From: Candidatus Polarisedimenticolia bacterium
Lineage (GTDB): Bacteria > Acidobacteriota > Polarisedimenticolia > Gp22-AA2
DNA length: 64,000 nucleotides
Assembly: GCA_036001465.1 (NCBI GenBank)
Contig: DASYUH010000078.1
Coordinates: forward strand, 1-64,000
Reading direction: 5' to 3'
A model generated the notes under the pieces. The model was given only the letters and a program-made list of their open reading frames with translations, did no database searches and had not been told where the DNA came from. Of the stretch, positions 44,929 through 53,700 are shown one piece after another (the first letter of the stretch is position 1; every line of letters starts with the position of its first letter). Both the position numbers and the translations under genes were made by a program.

Positions 44929-46551
44929 TCAGGGGCTGCCGATGCCCGATCGCAGAAACGCCGCGCGGAGCGCGGCGACTTGAAGAGCGGTCAGTATAGC
45001 ACAGCCCCAGGCGAAGAGATCGCCGCAGCGAGCGTACACGGTCCGATCGTGACGCGCGCGGATCGTCCCGCCAAGCACCGCGCTCTCCTCGATGCCGGTC
45101 CTCGCCAGGATGCGCCCGAACGGATCGATGAGGGCGCTGATCCCGGTGTTGGCGGCCCGCACCATGTAGCGGCGGTTCTCCGCCGCGCGCACCGCCGCCA
45201 TGGCCAGATGCTGGTAGGGGGCGGCCGTGCGGCCGAACCAGGCGTCATTCGTGATGTTCACCAGAAAGGCGGCGTCGCGGCCGGCCACCCGCCGGACGAT
45301 TTCGGGAAAGATGGCCTCGTAGCAGATGACGGTCCCGGCGCGGCCGACGGACGTCGGCAGGGGCTCCAGACGCGTTCCCGCATCGAACTCGCCGATCGAT
45401 CCGCTGACCATCCGGTTGACGAAGAAGAGCGCCCGGGCGAGCGGCACGTATTCGCCGAACGGCACCAGGTGGACCTTGTCGTAGGTCGCGCCCAGGGTCC
45501 CGTCGGCGCCGACGGCGAGGGCGCTGTTGTAGGCGCGAACGGTCTCGCCGGCCGCTCGATAGTCGACGCTCCCGACGATCAGGTCGGCGTGCAGCGAGCG
45601 CGCCAGATCCCCGAGAAAGGCGGCGTAGGCGGCGTCGGTCTCGACCCCCGGGCCGGACGCCCGGTCGCCACCCGGGCGGCGCACGGAGAACGGGCTCGAC
45701 GATTCGGGCCACACGATGAGCCGGGCCCCGGAGGACGCGGCCTGCCGGCTGAGGCGGGCCAGATCGGACAGAGTGCCCGCGGCCGCCTTCGGGTCCCATT
45801 TGTGGTCCTGCGCGACGTTGGCCTGGATGGCGGCGACCGGGATGGCGCCTCCGTCTCCGTCCGCCTCGTGCCCGGCCTCTCGCCCCAGGGCCAGCCTGCC
45901 CCCCATGAAGGACAAGGCCGACACGGCGATCAGGATCGCACCCGCTATCCGCGCCCGGGACGCGGCCGGCTGGAGGATCAGAAGCGCCCCTCCGGCATTC
46001 ACGGCCATGACCAGGAACGAGACCGCAAAGATCCCGCCCCACACCGCGGCCTGCAGGAGCGCCGGGTTCCGGTATTGCGTGTAGCCCAGGAGTCCCCAGG
46101 GGAACCCGGTCAGCAGGCGGGCGCGCGCGATTTCCAGCGCCACCCAGCTCACGGGCGCGAAGGCCAGGGCCACGGGTCCGTATCGCCGCCAGGCGACGCT
46201 GACGATCCAGGCGAACAGCGCAAAGAAGGTCGCCAGATAGAAGACCAGGAGCGCCTGCAGGAGCCAGGCTACCGGAAGCGGCAGTCCGCCGTAGGTCTCC
46301 ATGACTGCCGGAATCCAGTACAGCAGAATCGCGAAGAAGCTCCCGCCGCAGGCGTAGCCGCGGAGCAGGGCGGTTCCCTTTTCCGTGGCCTGGAGCGACA
46401 GGAGGAAGGGGATCAGCGCGACCAGGGCCAGGATGCCCCGGTCGGCAAGCGGATAGGCAAGCGCCAGGACCGCTCCCGAAGCGCACGCCCACAGCGTGCC
46501 ACGAAAACCGGCGTGAGGCGCCTTGCCGATCGCGGCGGGGCTATCTCTCAT
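44929..46551 (-). CDS. lnt: Apolipoprotein N-acyltransferase
   Basis: Inner-membrane enzyme adding the third acyl chain to lipoproteins. About six hydrophobic segments fill residues 15-215, then a nitrilase-like domain. Its triad is visible: Glu in IVWPESSSPF, Lys in YDKVHLVPFGEYVP and Cys in GTVICYEAIFPE. 540 residues. ATG 46551 overlaps the 3' end of the GspE-like gene by 11 bp. Its substrates include Pal and CpoB-type lipoproteins encoded in this window. Confidence 0.94.
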   Translation of the reverse strand: MRDSPAAIGKAPHAGFRGTLWACASGAVLALAYPLADRGILALVALIPFLLSLQATEKGTALLRGYACGGSFFAILLYWIPAVMETYGGLPLPVAWLLQALLVFYLATFFALFAWIVSVAWRRYGPVALAFAPVSWVALEIARARLLTGFPWGLLGYTQYRNPALLQAAVWGGIFAVSFLVMAVNAGGALLILQPAASRARIAGAILIAVSALSFMGGRLALGREAGHEADGDGGAIPVAAIQANVAQDHKWDPKAAAGTLSDLARLSRQAASSGARLIVWPESSSPFSVRRPGGDRASGPGVETDAAYAAFLGDLARSLHADLIVGSVDYRAAGETVRAYNSALAVGADGTLGATYDKVHLVPFGEYVPLARALFFVNRMVSGSIGEFDAGTRLEPLPTSVGRAGTVICYEAIFPEIVRRVAGRDAAFLVNITNDAWFGRTAAPYQHLAMAAVRAAENRRYMVRAANTGISALIDPFGRILARTGIEESAVLGGTIRARHDRTVYARCGDLFAWGCAILTALQVAALRAAFLRSGIGSP

Positions 46552-48250
46552 GAAGCAGAAGACGGAGCGGTTCCCTGACGTCGACGATACCGGCCGCCGC
46601 CTTTCGCAGGCCGGCCAGACCGAGCGTCTCTGCTCCCCTGCGCACCCTCTCCCGGCGCAGGGCCGCGGCGGAGGCCTGGCGCTCGAACAGGCCGTCGTCC
46701 GGGGACGCCGCCATGAGCTCGAAGACCGGGTGGAGGCGGAGCAGTCCCGATCCCCGGCAGGCGGCGCACCCCTGGGCGGCACCGTACCGACCCTGGGGCG
46801 GTCGGCGGTGGGGGGGCGCGGGAGCCAGCAGGTCGACCAGATCCACGGGACGCCTGCACGCCGCGCAGAGCTCCTCCATGAGACGGATGGCGAGGATCCC
46901 TGAGAGCACCGGGCGCACCCGCCGGCCGAGCCCCGCGCGGAGAATCGACTCGACGGCGGCAGCCGCGTCGCTGGCCGGGGTGATCGTGGCCAGGACGATG
47001 CGCTGTACCGCCTGCTCGGCGGCGGCCGCGGCACGGCCTGGCTCGAGGAGGTCTGGAATCAGCACGATGTCCGGCGAGACCTGCAGGGCCCGATCGAGAC
47101 TGTCCGCGAAGGCGACCTCCTCTCCGGCGCGCGCCAGCGGGAAGGCCTCAAGCCCGGCCATCGCACCGGTGTCGCCGAGGCCGACGCGGCGCGGGCGGCG
47201 ACCGCCCAGCATGTCGAGCACGCAGCGGATCGCCGCCCCCGCGCCGAATGAATCCGCGGCCGCCATCACGAGAAGGCCTCGTCCGTCTTCGTCAAGCCGA
47301 TCGAGAAGGGGGACCAGTCCCGGAAGATCGTCCTGGATCTCCGGCCCCTTCAGGGTCGCGATCCGCTCATCCCGCAGATCGAGGGTGTAGGTGTCCCCCT
47401 CGAGCCCGGGGAGCGCCGAGACCGAGATCGCCACGCGCCGGGATTCGATCCGCAGCGTGAATCGCCCCACCTTGGGGATCACGCGGCCGCGCGCCGCCAT
47501 TCCAGACAGCCCCTCGATGAGGCGGGCCAGGCCCGGGTAGCTCCCGCGCTCCTGCACGGCCACCTCGTCGTCGACGTGCGGGCCGCTGAAGACGATGCGG
47601 ACGGCCCTCGGCTGCGGCTCGACCCGGATCGACCGCGCGCCGCGGCGGACCGCCTCGGCGGCGATCGCGCGCAGCCTGTCGGATGGCACCGCGTTCGCGC
47701 GCAACACTTCCGGCAGGACCGGGAGGATGCCCCGGCCGCGATCCGCCAGCACGAGGTGATTCTCGGCGCCCGGATAGTAGAAGACTCCGGTCTCGACCTC
47801 CGCGGGATAGAAACGGCGCAGCACTTCCGAGATGATCGACGGGGGGCAGATCAGGGGATCGACACGGAGACCGGTGAGCTCCTCCACGGCAGGGACCAGC
47901 GCGGGGACGTCGGCGGACGACAGGCCGAGGGCCAGGACCCCGTCCTCGACCCCGACCGGCACCATGCCGTAGTAGTGCGCGAGCCTTCCGGGAATCCGAT
48001 CGACCGGCGGGCGGGTGAGAAGCTCGCCGGCGAGCCCGGGCTGGAGGACCTCGAAATGGTCCTCGAGGAACAGGTGCAGGGAGGCCGGCGTCGCCAGCCC
48101 CATTTTCAAAAGGTTGTAGCCGAGCCGGCCGCCTCGGACCCGCTGCTCCTCCAGCCCGCTCGCGATCGCATGCCGGGTCGCGATGCCGGCCTCGATCAGG
48201 AGGTCGCCCAGGAGCCTGCGATCCTCGACCGGCGGGCGCCTGTCGCTCAT
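46541..48250 (-). CDS. GspE/PilB-family protein with lost ATPase motifs
   Basis: 569 residues with the layout of a secretion/pilus assembly ATPase: MshEN-like N domain (about 10-150), then a T2SSE-like core. The P loop is replaced: where GPTGSGKT is expected there is AAADSFGAGAA (about 330-340) with no Lys. The Walker B Glu region reads DIVLIPDLLEPG (394-405), and the His box reads IVLATITPAS (418-427) without His. The C-terminal zinc-type cysteine pairs remain (C462/C465 and C495/C498). It cannot be a normal ATPase; a structural or regulatory role is likely. The N domain may bind c-di-GMP, since a GGDEF gene is two genes upstream. Confidence 0.8.
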   Translation of the reverse strand: MSDRRPPVEDRRLLGDLLIEAGIATRHAIASGLEEQRVRGGRLGYNLLKMGLATPASLHLFLEDHFEVLQPGLAGELLTRPPVDRIPGRLAHYYGMVPVGVEDGVLALGLSSADVPALVPAVEELTGLRVDPLICPPSIISEVLRRFYPAEVETGVFYYPGAENHLVLADRGRGILPVLPEVLRANAVPSDRLRAIAAEAVRRGARSIRVEPQPRAVRIVFSGPHVDDEVAVQERGSYPGLARLIEGLSGMAARGRVIPKVGRFTLRIESRRVAISVSALPGLEGDTYTLDLRDERIATLKGPEIQDDLPGLVPLLDRLDEDGRGLLVMAAADSFGAGAAIRCVLDMLGGRRPRRVGLGDTGAMAGLEAFPLARAGEEVAFADSLDRALQVSPDIVLIPDLLEPGRAAAAAEQAVQRIVLATITPASDAAAAVESILRAGLGRRVRPVLSGILAIRLMEELCAACRRPVDLVDLLAPAPPHRRPPQGRYGAAQGCAACRGSGLLRLHPVFELMAASPDDGLFERQASAAALRRERVRRGAETLGLAGLRKAAAGIVDVREPLRLLLHER

Positions 48251-48251
48251 G

Positions 48252-48803
48252 TCAGTCCGCCCCCTCCAGGATCCACGCCGTCAGGTGCAAGTCCCGTCGG
48301 AGGATCTGCACCGCCGCCTCCGCCTCGGCGCGCGTACGGTAACGGGCGGCGCGCACCCGATAGACGACTGCGGTCTCCGTCCGGTCCTCCTGAACGATCG
48401 CCGGGAACCCGCGCGACGCGAGACGGGCCTTGAGCCGCCGAGCCGCGCCCAGGTCGCGCGTGGCGAGCGCCTGGACGACGTACCCCCCCTGCCCGGTGCG
48501 GCCCTGCCGGGAGGCGGCCCCTCCCTGGTCATCATTATTACTACGGCTGTCGGAGGGGAGCCCACCGGTCGGAGGGGGCGCCGGCTTGCCGCTGCCCAGA
48601 GTCTTGTAGAAGCTCAGGTCGCCGGGGAGGGACATGCTGTCTGGCCCGGCGCCCCGGGTCGACACCGCCGGATCGCCCGGCGGCGTCCCACCCGCTCCGC
48701 CCGTCCCCGCTCCGCGCCCGGCCCAGCGGGCCAGCCCCACCATGAGCCCCGCGACGATCACCACCTGGACCAGGAGCCTCTTGACGGAGGGCGGTCGCGT
48801 CAA
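48252..48803 (-). CDS. SPOR-domain protein
   Basis: 183 residues: one membrane segment (LLVQVVIVAGLMVGLA), a Pro/Gly/Ser-rich periplasmic linker, and a C-terminal SPOR-like domain (YVVQALATRDLGAARRLKARL, then VYRVRAARYRTRAEAEAAVQ). SPOR domains bind denuded peptidoglycan at division sites. The TTG start at 48803 overlaps the GGDEF stop. It sits one base before the GspE-like gene. Confidence 0.82.
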   Translation of the reverse strand: MTRPPSVKRLLVQVVIVAGLMVGLARWAGRGAGTGGAGGTPPGDPAVSTRGAGPDSMSLPGDLSFYKTLGSGKPAPPPTGGLPSDSRSNNDDQGGAASRQGRTGQGGYVVQALATRDLGAARRLKARLASRGFPAIVQEDRTETAVVYRVRAARYRTRAEAEAAVQILRRDLHLTAWILEGAD

Positions 48804-49849
48804 CGTTTCCCTCCCGCCGCCTGCGGGGAATCTTCGTCGGCCTCGGAGACCCCGATCGAGTTCTTGCCCGCCTGCTTGATCTTCTGCATCGCCTTGTCGG
48901 CGCATTTGATCAGCCCGAGGCTGGTGCGCGCGTGGTCCGGGTAGGCGGCGATGCCGAACGAGGCGGTCAGGGTCATTCCGGGCGTGTCGTCGACCAGGAA
49001 GGTCCGTCCCTGCAGCGATGTGCGAAGCCGCTCCGCGAGCTCGCAGGCCCCCTGCAGGTCGGTCTCCGGAAGCACGATGCAGAATTCGTCGCCGCCGTAG
49101 CGGAACACCTTGTCGCTGCCGCGGATCTCGCCGACCAGCCGCCGCGACACCTCCCGGAGTGCCTTGCTCCCCATGGAGTGGCCGAAGCGGTTGTTGATCT
49201 CCTTGAGATTGTCCATGTCGAGGAAGATGAGCGACAGCGGGGTCGAGTAGCGATGCGCCCGGTACACCTCCTCGCTCAGGAAGCGATCGAAATAGCGCCG
49301 GTTGTAGGACTCGGTCTGATCGTCCTTGATGATCAGCTCCTTGTAGCGCTCGACCAGGAGGGCGTTCAGGAGGGCCGGGATCAGCTCGGGCACGAGTCGC
49401 CCGATGCGCTCCTGGTCGGCCGCCGACAGGCCCTCCGTCTCGCGGGACAGGAGGAGCATTCCCAGTATCGCGCCGCCGCCGGGGAGCGGCATCGAGAGGA
49501 CCTGCTCGATGCCGAGGCGGCGCAGGGCCTCGGGGGCGCGCGCCGTCCGCGGCATGTACGAGGCCGGCGGGCCGGGGCCGCGAAGGTCGGCCAGGTCGAG
49601 CGTCAGGATTCCCTTGCGGCGCGGGTCGTCGGGCGGAATGTGTGCCGCCCTCAGATGAAAGGTGTCCTGCTCGCTGTCGTACAGATAGAGCAGGGCCCCT
49701 GTCGCCTGGACGGCCTCCATGCCGGCGCGGACGATGGCGTCCGCCACCACCGTGAGATCGAGCTGGCGGGCCACCCCCAGGGCGGCGCGTGCGATTCTCA
49801 GATCCTCTTCAAGCCTGTCCGTGCTCACGGGGTCTTCGCCCGGCGCCAC
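48800..49849 (-). CDS. GAF-GGDEF diguanylate cyclase
   Basis: A soluble protein with no membrane segment: a GAF-like sensor (about 20-165) followed by GGDEF. The active-site signature is intact (FRYGGDEFCIVL, 249-260), and an inhibitory site RGSD (243-246) lies five residues before it. It should make c-di-GMP from two GTP, with product feedback. GTG 49849 gives 349 residues; GTG 49828 is also possible. It is the only c-di-GMP gene in the window. Confidence 0.9.
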   Translation of the reverse strand: MAPGEDPVSTDRLEEDLRIARAALGVARQLDLTVVADAIVRAGMEAVQATGALLYLYDSEQDTFHLRAAHIPPDDPRRKGILTLDLADLRGPGPPASYMPRTARAPEALRRLGIEQVLSMPLPGGGAILGMLLLSRETEGLSAADQERIGRLVPELIPALLNALLVERYKELIIKDDQTESYNRRYFDRFLSEEVYRAHRYSTPLSLIFLDMDNLKEINNRFGHSMGSKALREVSRRLVGEIRGSDKVFRYGGDEFCIVLPETDLQGACELAERLRTSLQGRTFLVDDTPGMTLTASFGIAAYPDHARTSLGLIKCADKAMQKIKQAGKNSIGVSEADEDSPQAAGGKR

Positions 49850-49859
49850 GAGGGGCGCA

Positions 49860-50627
49860 TCAGACGATTTTCCGCTTCAGGGCGTCGAAAAGATCGATTG
49901 GGACCGGGAAGATGATGGTCGAATTCTTCTCGGTGGCGATCTCGGTCAGCGTCTGGAGGTAGCGCAGCTGCAGGGTCGTCGGGTTCTCCGACATCACGCC
50001 CGCCGCTTTCGCGAGCTGCGCCGACGCCTGGAACTCCCCCTCCGCGTGGATGATCTTGGCGCGCTTTTCGCGCTCCGCCTCTGCCTGCTTCGCCATGGCG
50101 CGCTGCATCTCCACCGGCAGGTCCACGTGCTTCACTTCTACCATCGACACCTTGATGCCCCAGGGATCGGTGTGGCGGTCGAGGATCTGCTGCAGCTCCG
50201 CGTTCAATCGCTCGCGCTGGCTCAGCAGGTCGTCGAGCTCGCACTGCCCCAGGACCGAACGCAGGGTCGTCTGCGCCAGCTGCGAGGTGGCGTAATGGTA
50301 CTGCTCAACCTCGACCACCGCTCTCTTGGGATCGATGACTCGGTAGTAGACCACCGCGTTCACCTTGACCGAGACGTTGTCGCGCGTGATCACGTCCTGC
50401 GACGGCACGTCGTGCACGATGGTCCTGAGGGAGATGCGCACCATCCGGTCGATCGGGAAGAACACGAAGGCGATCCCGGGCCCCTTGGCGGTCCCGAGCA
50501 GGCGCCCCAGGCGGAAGATGACCGCCCGCTCGTACTCGTTCAGGATCTTGATGCTCGAAATCATCCAGAACACGAAGGCGAACACGAAAAACAGAGCACC
50601 CGACCCCGCTCCCACTGCACCCATCAT
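49860..50627 (-). CDS. SPFH/band 7 protein (slipin)
   Basis: Stomatin-like membrane scaffold. An N-terminal membrane segment is followed by the SPFH domain ([42 protein letters not shown]) and a helical stretch rich in Ala and Glu ([21 protein letters not shown]). 255 residues. It lies 27 bp behind the NfeD-type protease, a partnership conserved throughout bacteria and archaea. Confidence 0.94.
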   Translation of the reverse strand: MMGAVGAGSGALFFVFAFVFWMISSIKILNEYERAVIFRLGRLLGTAKGPGIAFVFFPIDRMVRISLRTIVHDVPSQDVITRDNVSVKVNAVVYYRVIDPKRAVVEVEQYHYATSQLAQTTLRSVLGQCELDDLLSQRERLNAELQQILDRHTDPWGIKVSMVEVKHVDLPVEMQRAMAKQAEAEREKRAKIIHAEGEFQASAQLAKAAGVMSENPTTLQLRYLQTLTEIATEKNSTIIFPVPIDLFDALKRKIV

Positions 50628-50654
50628 CGGCCTCCTTCGCGGATTACCGCGGTG

Positions 50655-51995
50655 TCAGGAAATCTCCTCGACTTCGATCGCCAGGTCCTGAACGCGCGTC
50701 ACGCGCACCGCGGTCCCCTTCGGGATCGGGCGCGCCGCCCGGGCGTTCCAGTACTCCCCGTGCACGAACACCCGTCCCCCGGGATCGAGGTCGGTCAGGG
50801 CCGTTCCACGCTCCCCCACCAGGCCCACGGACCCGGTCGTCGGCCTGCGCCGCGACACGCGGACCACCAGGGTCGTCAGGATGGCCATGATGACGCCGGC
50901 GGTCCCCGCGATCGACAGGATGGCCCAGCGCGCCACGCCGATGCCCGGCGCCGACGGTGCCCCCTTGAACAGCAGCATGGCGCCGAGGACCAGGCAGACG
51001 ATGCCGCCGATGGTCAGCGTCCCGTAGCTGGGCACCTTCAGCTCCAGCAGGAACATCGCGATCGCCAGGACCACGAGCGCCACGCCGACCCAGCTCATCG
51101 GCAGGATTTGCGAGGACAGGGCGAACAGGAGAAGGCAGACGCCGCCCACCACTCCCGGGGCGATCATCCCGGGATGGGTGAACTCGATGTACAGCCCGAC
51201 CACGCCGGCGAAGAGCAGGAAGAGCGCCACGGTCGGGTTCGCCAGGACGCTGAGCAGGCGCTCCCGCGTCGACATGTCCAGCGACACCACCCGCACGCGG
51301 CCGAGCCGCAGGGTCTCGGTGCGGCCATCGAACCGCCGGATCGTCTTGCCGTCGAGCACCGCGAGAATCTCTCCTTCGTCGCGGCAGACGTAGTCGATCA
51401 GCCGCAGCTTGAGCGCCTCGCGCTCCGTGAAGGCGCTGCTTTTGCGCACAATCTCCTCCGCAACCTTCTCGTTGCGGCCGCGGTTGCTCGCGAGGCTCCG
51501 CGCGTAGGCGGCGGCGTCGTTCTCGATCTTCGCCATCATCGGCGAGTCCTTCGGGATCTCCCCCATGGCCGCCACCGGATGGGCGGCGCCGATGCGGGTC
51601 CCGGGCGCCATCACCGCCACGTCCGCGGCGATGGTGATGAAGAAGCCGGCGGAGGCCGCCTTGCTGCCGTTGACGAACACCACCACCGGCACCCGCGACG
51701 AGGTGATGTCCCGGATCATCTCCTCGGTCGAGTTGAGCCAGCCCCCGGGCGTGTCGAGCTTGACGATCAGGAGCGCGGCGTCCTCGCGGTTGGCGCGCGC
51801 GATCGCCTCCTTGAGGAAGCGGGCGGTGATCGGGTGGATGGCGTCGTCGATGGTGACGGTCAGGACCAGCGCCTCGCCCGCCGTCGGGGACGGCGCCGGC
51901 GCGACGCCCCGGGCCGAGGCGGCGCAGGCGGCGATCGCCACGACGGCCAGGACCCTGAGCAGGGAGCCGGCCGGCCTCCTGGTGATCCGTCGCAT
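50655..51995 (-). CDS. NfeD-family membrane-bound serine protease
   Basis: Signal peptide or anchor at the N terminus. A ClpP-like protease domain has the Ser in NGSKAASAGFFITIAAD and a candidate base Lys in EKVAEEIVRKSSAF. Several membrane helices (about 230-370) follow, then a C-terminal NfeD OB-fold (TALTDLDPGGRVFVHGEYWNA). 446 residues, the long form. Family members cut near the C terminus of their partner stomatin. ATG 51995 shares a base with the aminotransferase stop. Confidence 0.92.
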   Translation of the reverse strand: MRRITRRPAGSLLRVLAVVAIAACAASARGVAPAPSPTAGEALVLTVTIDDAIHPITARFLKEAIARANREDAALLIVKLDTPGGWLNSTEEMIRDITSSRVPVVVFVNGSKAASAGFFITIAADVAVMAPGTRIGAAHPVAAMGEIPKDSPMMAKIENDAAAYARSLASNRGRNEKVAEEIVRKSSAFTEREALKLRLIDYVCRDEGEILAVLDGKTIRRFDGRTETLRLGRVRVVSLDMSTRERLLSVLANPTVALFLLFAGVVGLYIEFTHPGMIAPGVVGGVCLLLFALSSQILPMSWVGVALVVLAIAMFLLELKVPSYGTLTIGGIVCLVLGAMLLFKGAPSAPGIGVARWAILSIAGTAGVIMAILTTLVVRVSRRRPTTGSVGLVGERGTALTDLDPGGRVFVHGEYWNARAARPIPKGTAVRVTRVQDLAIEVEEIS

Positions 51996-53185
51996 CACGC
52001 GTCCCGCGCGCCGAGAAGGCCGCGCAGGCGCTCCACGCCGGCGCGGATCCGGTCGAGGCTCAGGGCGTAGGACAGGCGCACGAAGCCGGGCATGCCGAAC
52101 GCCTCCCCGGGGACGGTCGCCACACCGATCTCGGCCATCAGGCGGCGTCCGAAGTCGATCGATGTGGCGCAGCCGAGGGCGCCCATCGCCCCCGTGACGT
52201 TGGGGAAGACATAGAAGCTCCCCGGGGGCAGCATACAGGCAATCCCCCGGATCCGGTTGAGCGATCGGACCAGCTCGTCGCGCCGCCTCAGATACTCCTC
52301 GCGCATGGCGGCGACCGAGTCCTGAGGACCGCGCAGCGCCTCGACGGCGGCGGCCTGCGAGATCGAGGAGGTGTGCGTGGCGTCGTGCGACTGGATCTTG
52401 CGCAGCGCGTCGATGAGCGGGCGCGGCCCCAGCGCGTAGCCCACCCGCCAGCCGGTCATGGCGTAGGTCTTGGAGAGCGAGTTGACCAGGATCAGGCGGT
52501 CCTTCAGCCGGGCGCGCTGCGAGGCGAAGGAGGCGAAACGGCCGGGGCCGTAGTGAAAGGTGTCGTAGGTCTCGTCCGAGATCAGCCAGCAGCCGGACTT
52601 CGCGGCGTAGGCCGCCAGGCGCTCCACCTCGTCGGGAGGGATGACGGCGCCGCTCGGATTGCACGGGGAGTTCACGATGATCGCCCGGATCCCCCGGTGC
52701 GCATCGAGGTCGCGCGCGCGCGGCACGAATCCGTCGTCCTCGCGGGTCGTGACGATGACCGGTTCGGCGCCGCACAGCTTCACCTGCTCGGGGAACGACA
52801 CCCAGTACGGCGCGAAGATCGCCACGCGGTCGCCCGGATCCAGAAGCGCCATCGCCGTCAGGAACAGGACGTTCTTGCCGCCGCAGCCCGTGATCACCTC
52901 CTCCGGTCCCCAGGCGCCGCCCGGGGCGTCGCCGTAGCGGGCGGCGATGGCCCGGCGCAGTTCGAGGACACCGGCGGTGTCGGTGTAATGCGTCTGGTTG
53001 TTCGCGAGCGCCTTGACCGCCGCCTGCTTGATGTTCTCGGGCGTATCGAAGTCCGGCTCGCCGGGGCCGAAGTCGATGACGTCGACGCCGCGCTCCTTCA
53101 GCGCCCGGGCCTCCATCATCACGGCGAGCGTCGGCGAGACGCTCACCACCTCCAGCCGTCCCGCCAGTCGCGTGGAGTCGGACAT
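51995..53185 (-). CDS. Class I aminotransferase (AspB-like)
   Basis: PLP enzyme moving amino groups between amino and keto acids. The PLP Lys is in NSLSKTYAMTGWRVGYA, with NSPCNPSGA and SDETYDTF as the cofactor-binding blocks. 396 residues, similar to aspartate aminotransferases of the Ib type. The exact substrate cannot be read. It is coupled to coaD by a TGATG overlap. Confidence 0.92.
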   Translation of the reverse strand: MSDSTRLAGRLEVVSVSPTLAVMMEARALKERGVDVIDFGPGEPDFDTPENIKQAAVKALANNQTHYTDTAGVLELRRAIAARYGDAPGGAWGPEEVITGCGGKNVLFLTAMALLDPGDRVAIFAPYWVSFPEQVKLCGAEPVIVTTREDDGFVPRARDLDAHRGIRAIIVNSPCNPSGAVIPPDEVERLAAYAAKSGCWLISDETYDTFHYGPGRFASFASQRARLKDRLILVNSLSKTYAMTGWRVGYALGPRPLIDALRKIQSHDATHTSSISQAAAVEALRGPQDSVAAMREEYLRRRDELVRSLNRIRGIACMLPPGSFYVFPNVTGAMGALGCATSIDFGRRLMAEIGVATVPGEAFGMPGFVRLSYALSLDRIRAGVERLRGLLGARDA

Positions 53186-53700
53186 CAGCCTCTCGCTTTC
53201 CGCGCGGTCGCCCGCCCGGGGGCCGCGAAACGCCTCTTGAGCCGGGCAATGACCTCGGGAGGGACAAGGCCCGTCACGTCCCCCCCGAGACGGGCCACCT
53301 CCTTCACCAGGCGGCTGCTCACGTAGGAATAGGCCTCGGACGGCATCATGAAGACCGTCTGGATCCCCGGCTCGAGCCTCTGGTTCATCAGGGTCATCTG
53401 GAACTCGTATTCGAAATCGGACAGCGCCCGCAGCCCCCGCACGATCACCTGCGCCCCCTGGGAGCGGGCGAAATCGACCAGCAGGCCGTCGAACGAGACC
53501 ACCTCCACGTTCGACCAGCGGCCGACCACCGAGCGCAGGATGTCCACGCGCTCCTCGAGCGGGAAGAGGGGATCCTTGTCCGGATTGCGCAGGATGGCGA
53601 TGACGATCCGGTCGAACAGATCGCGGCCGCGCGAAATGATGTCGAGATGGCCGTTCGTGATCGGGTCGAACGTGCCCGGGAACACCGCCGTCAGCTTCAT
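53185..53700 (-). CDS. coaD: Phosphopantetheine adenylyltransferase
   Basis: Fourth step of coenzyme A synthesis: adenylates 4'-phosphopantetheine. The nucleotidyltransferase motif FPGTFDPITNGHLDII and the C-terminal ISSTLVR-type segment (YSYVSSRLVKEVARLGGDV) are clear. 171 residues with a short basic tail. Overlaps the recN stop (ATGA). Confidence 0.97.
   Translation of the reverse strand: MKLTAVFPGTFDPITNGHLDIISRGRDLFDRIVIAILRNPDKDPLFPLEERVDILRSVVGRWSNVEVVSFDGLLVDFARSQGAQVIVRGLRALSDFEYEFQMTLMNQRLEPGIQTVFMMPSEAYSYVSSRLVKEVARLGGDVTGLVPPEVIARLKRRFAAPGRATARKARG

Noticed and set aside
46541-48250. Calling the GspE-like gene a functional type II/IV secretion ATPase
   Set aside because: Walker A Lys, Walker B Glu and the His box are all missing, so ATP hydrolysis is not supported.
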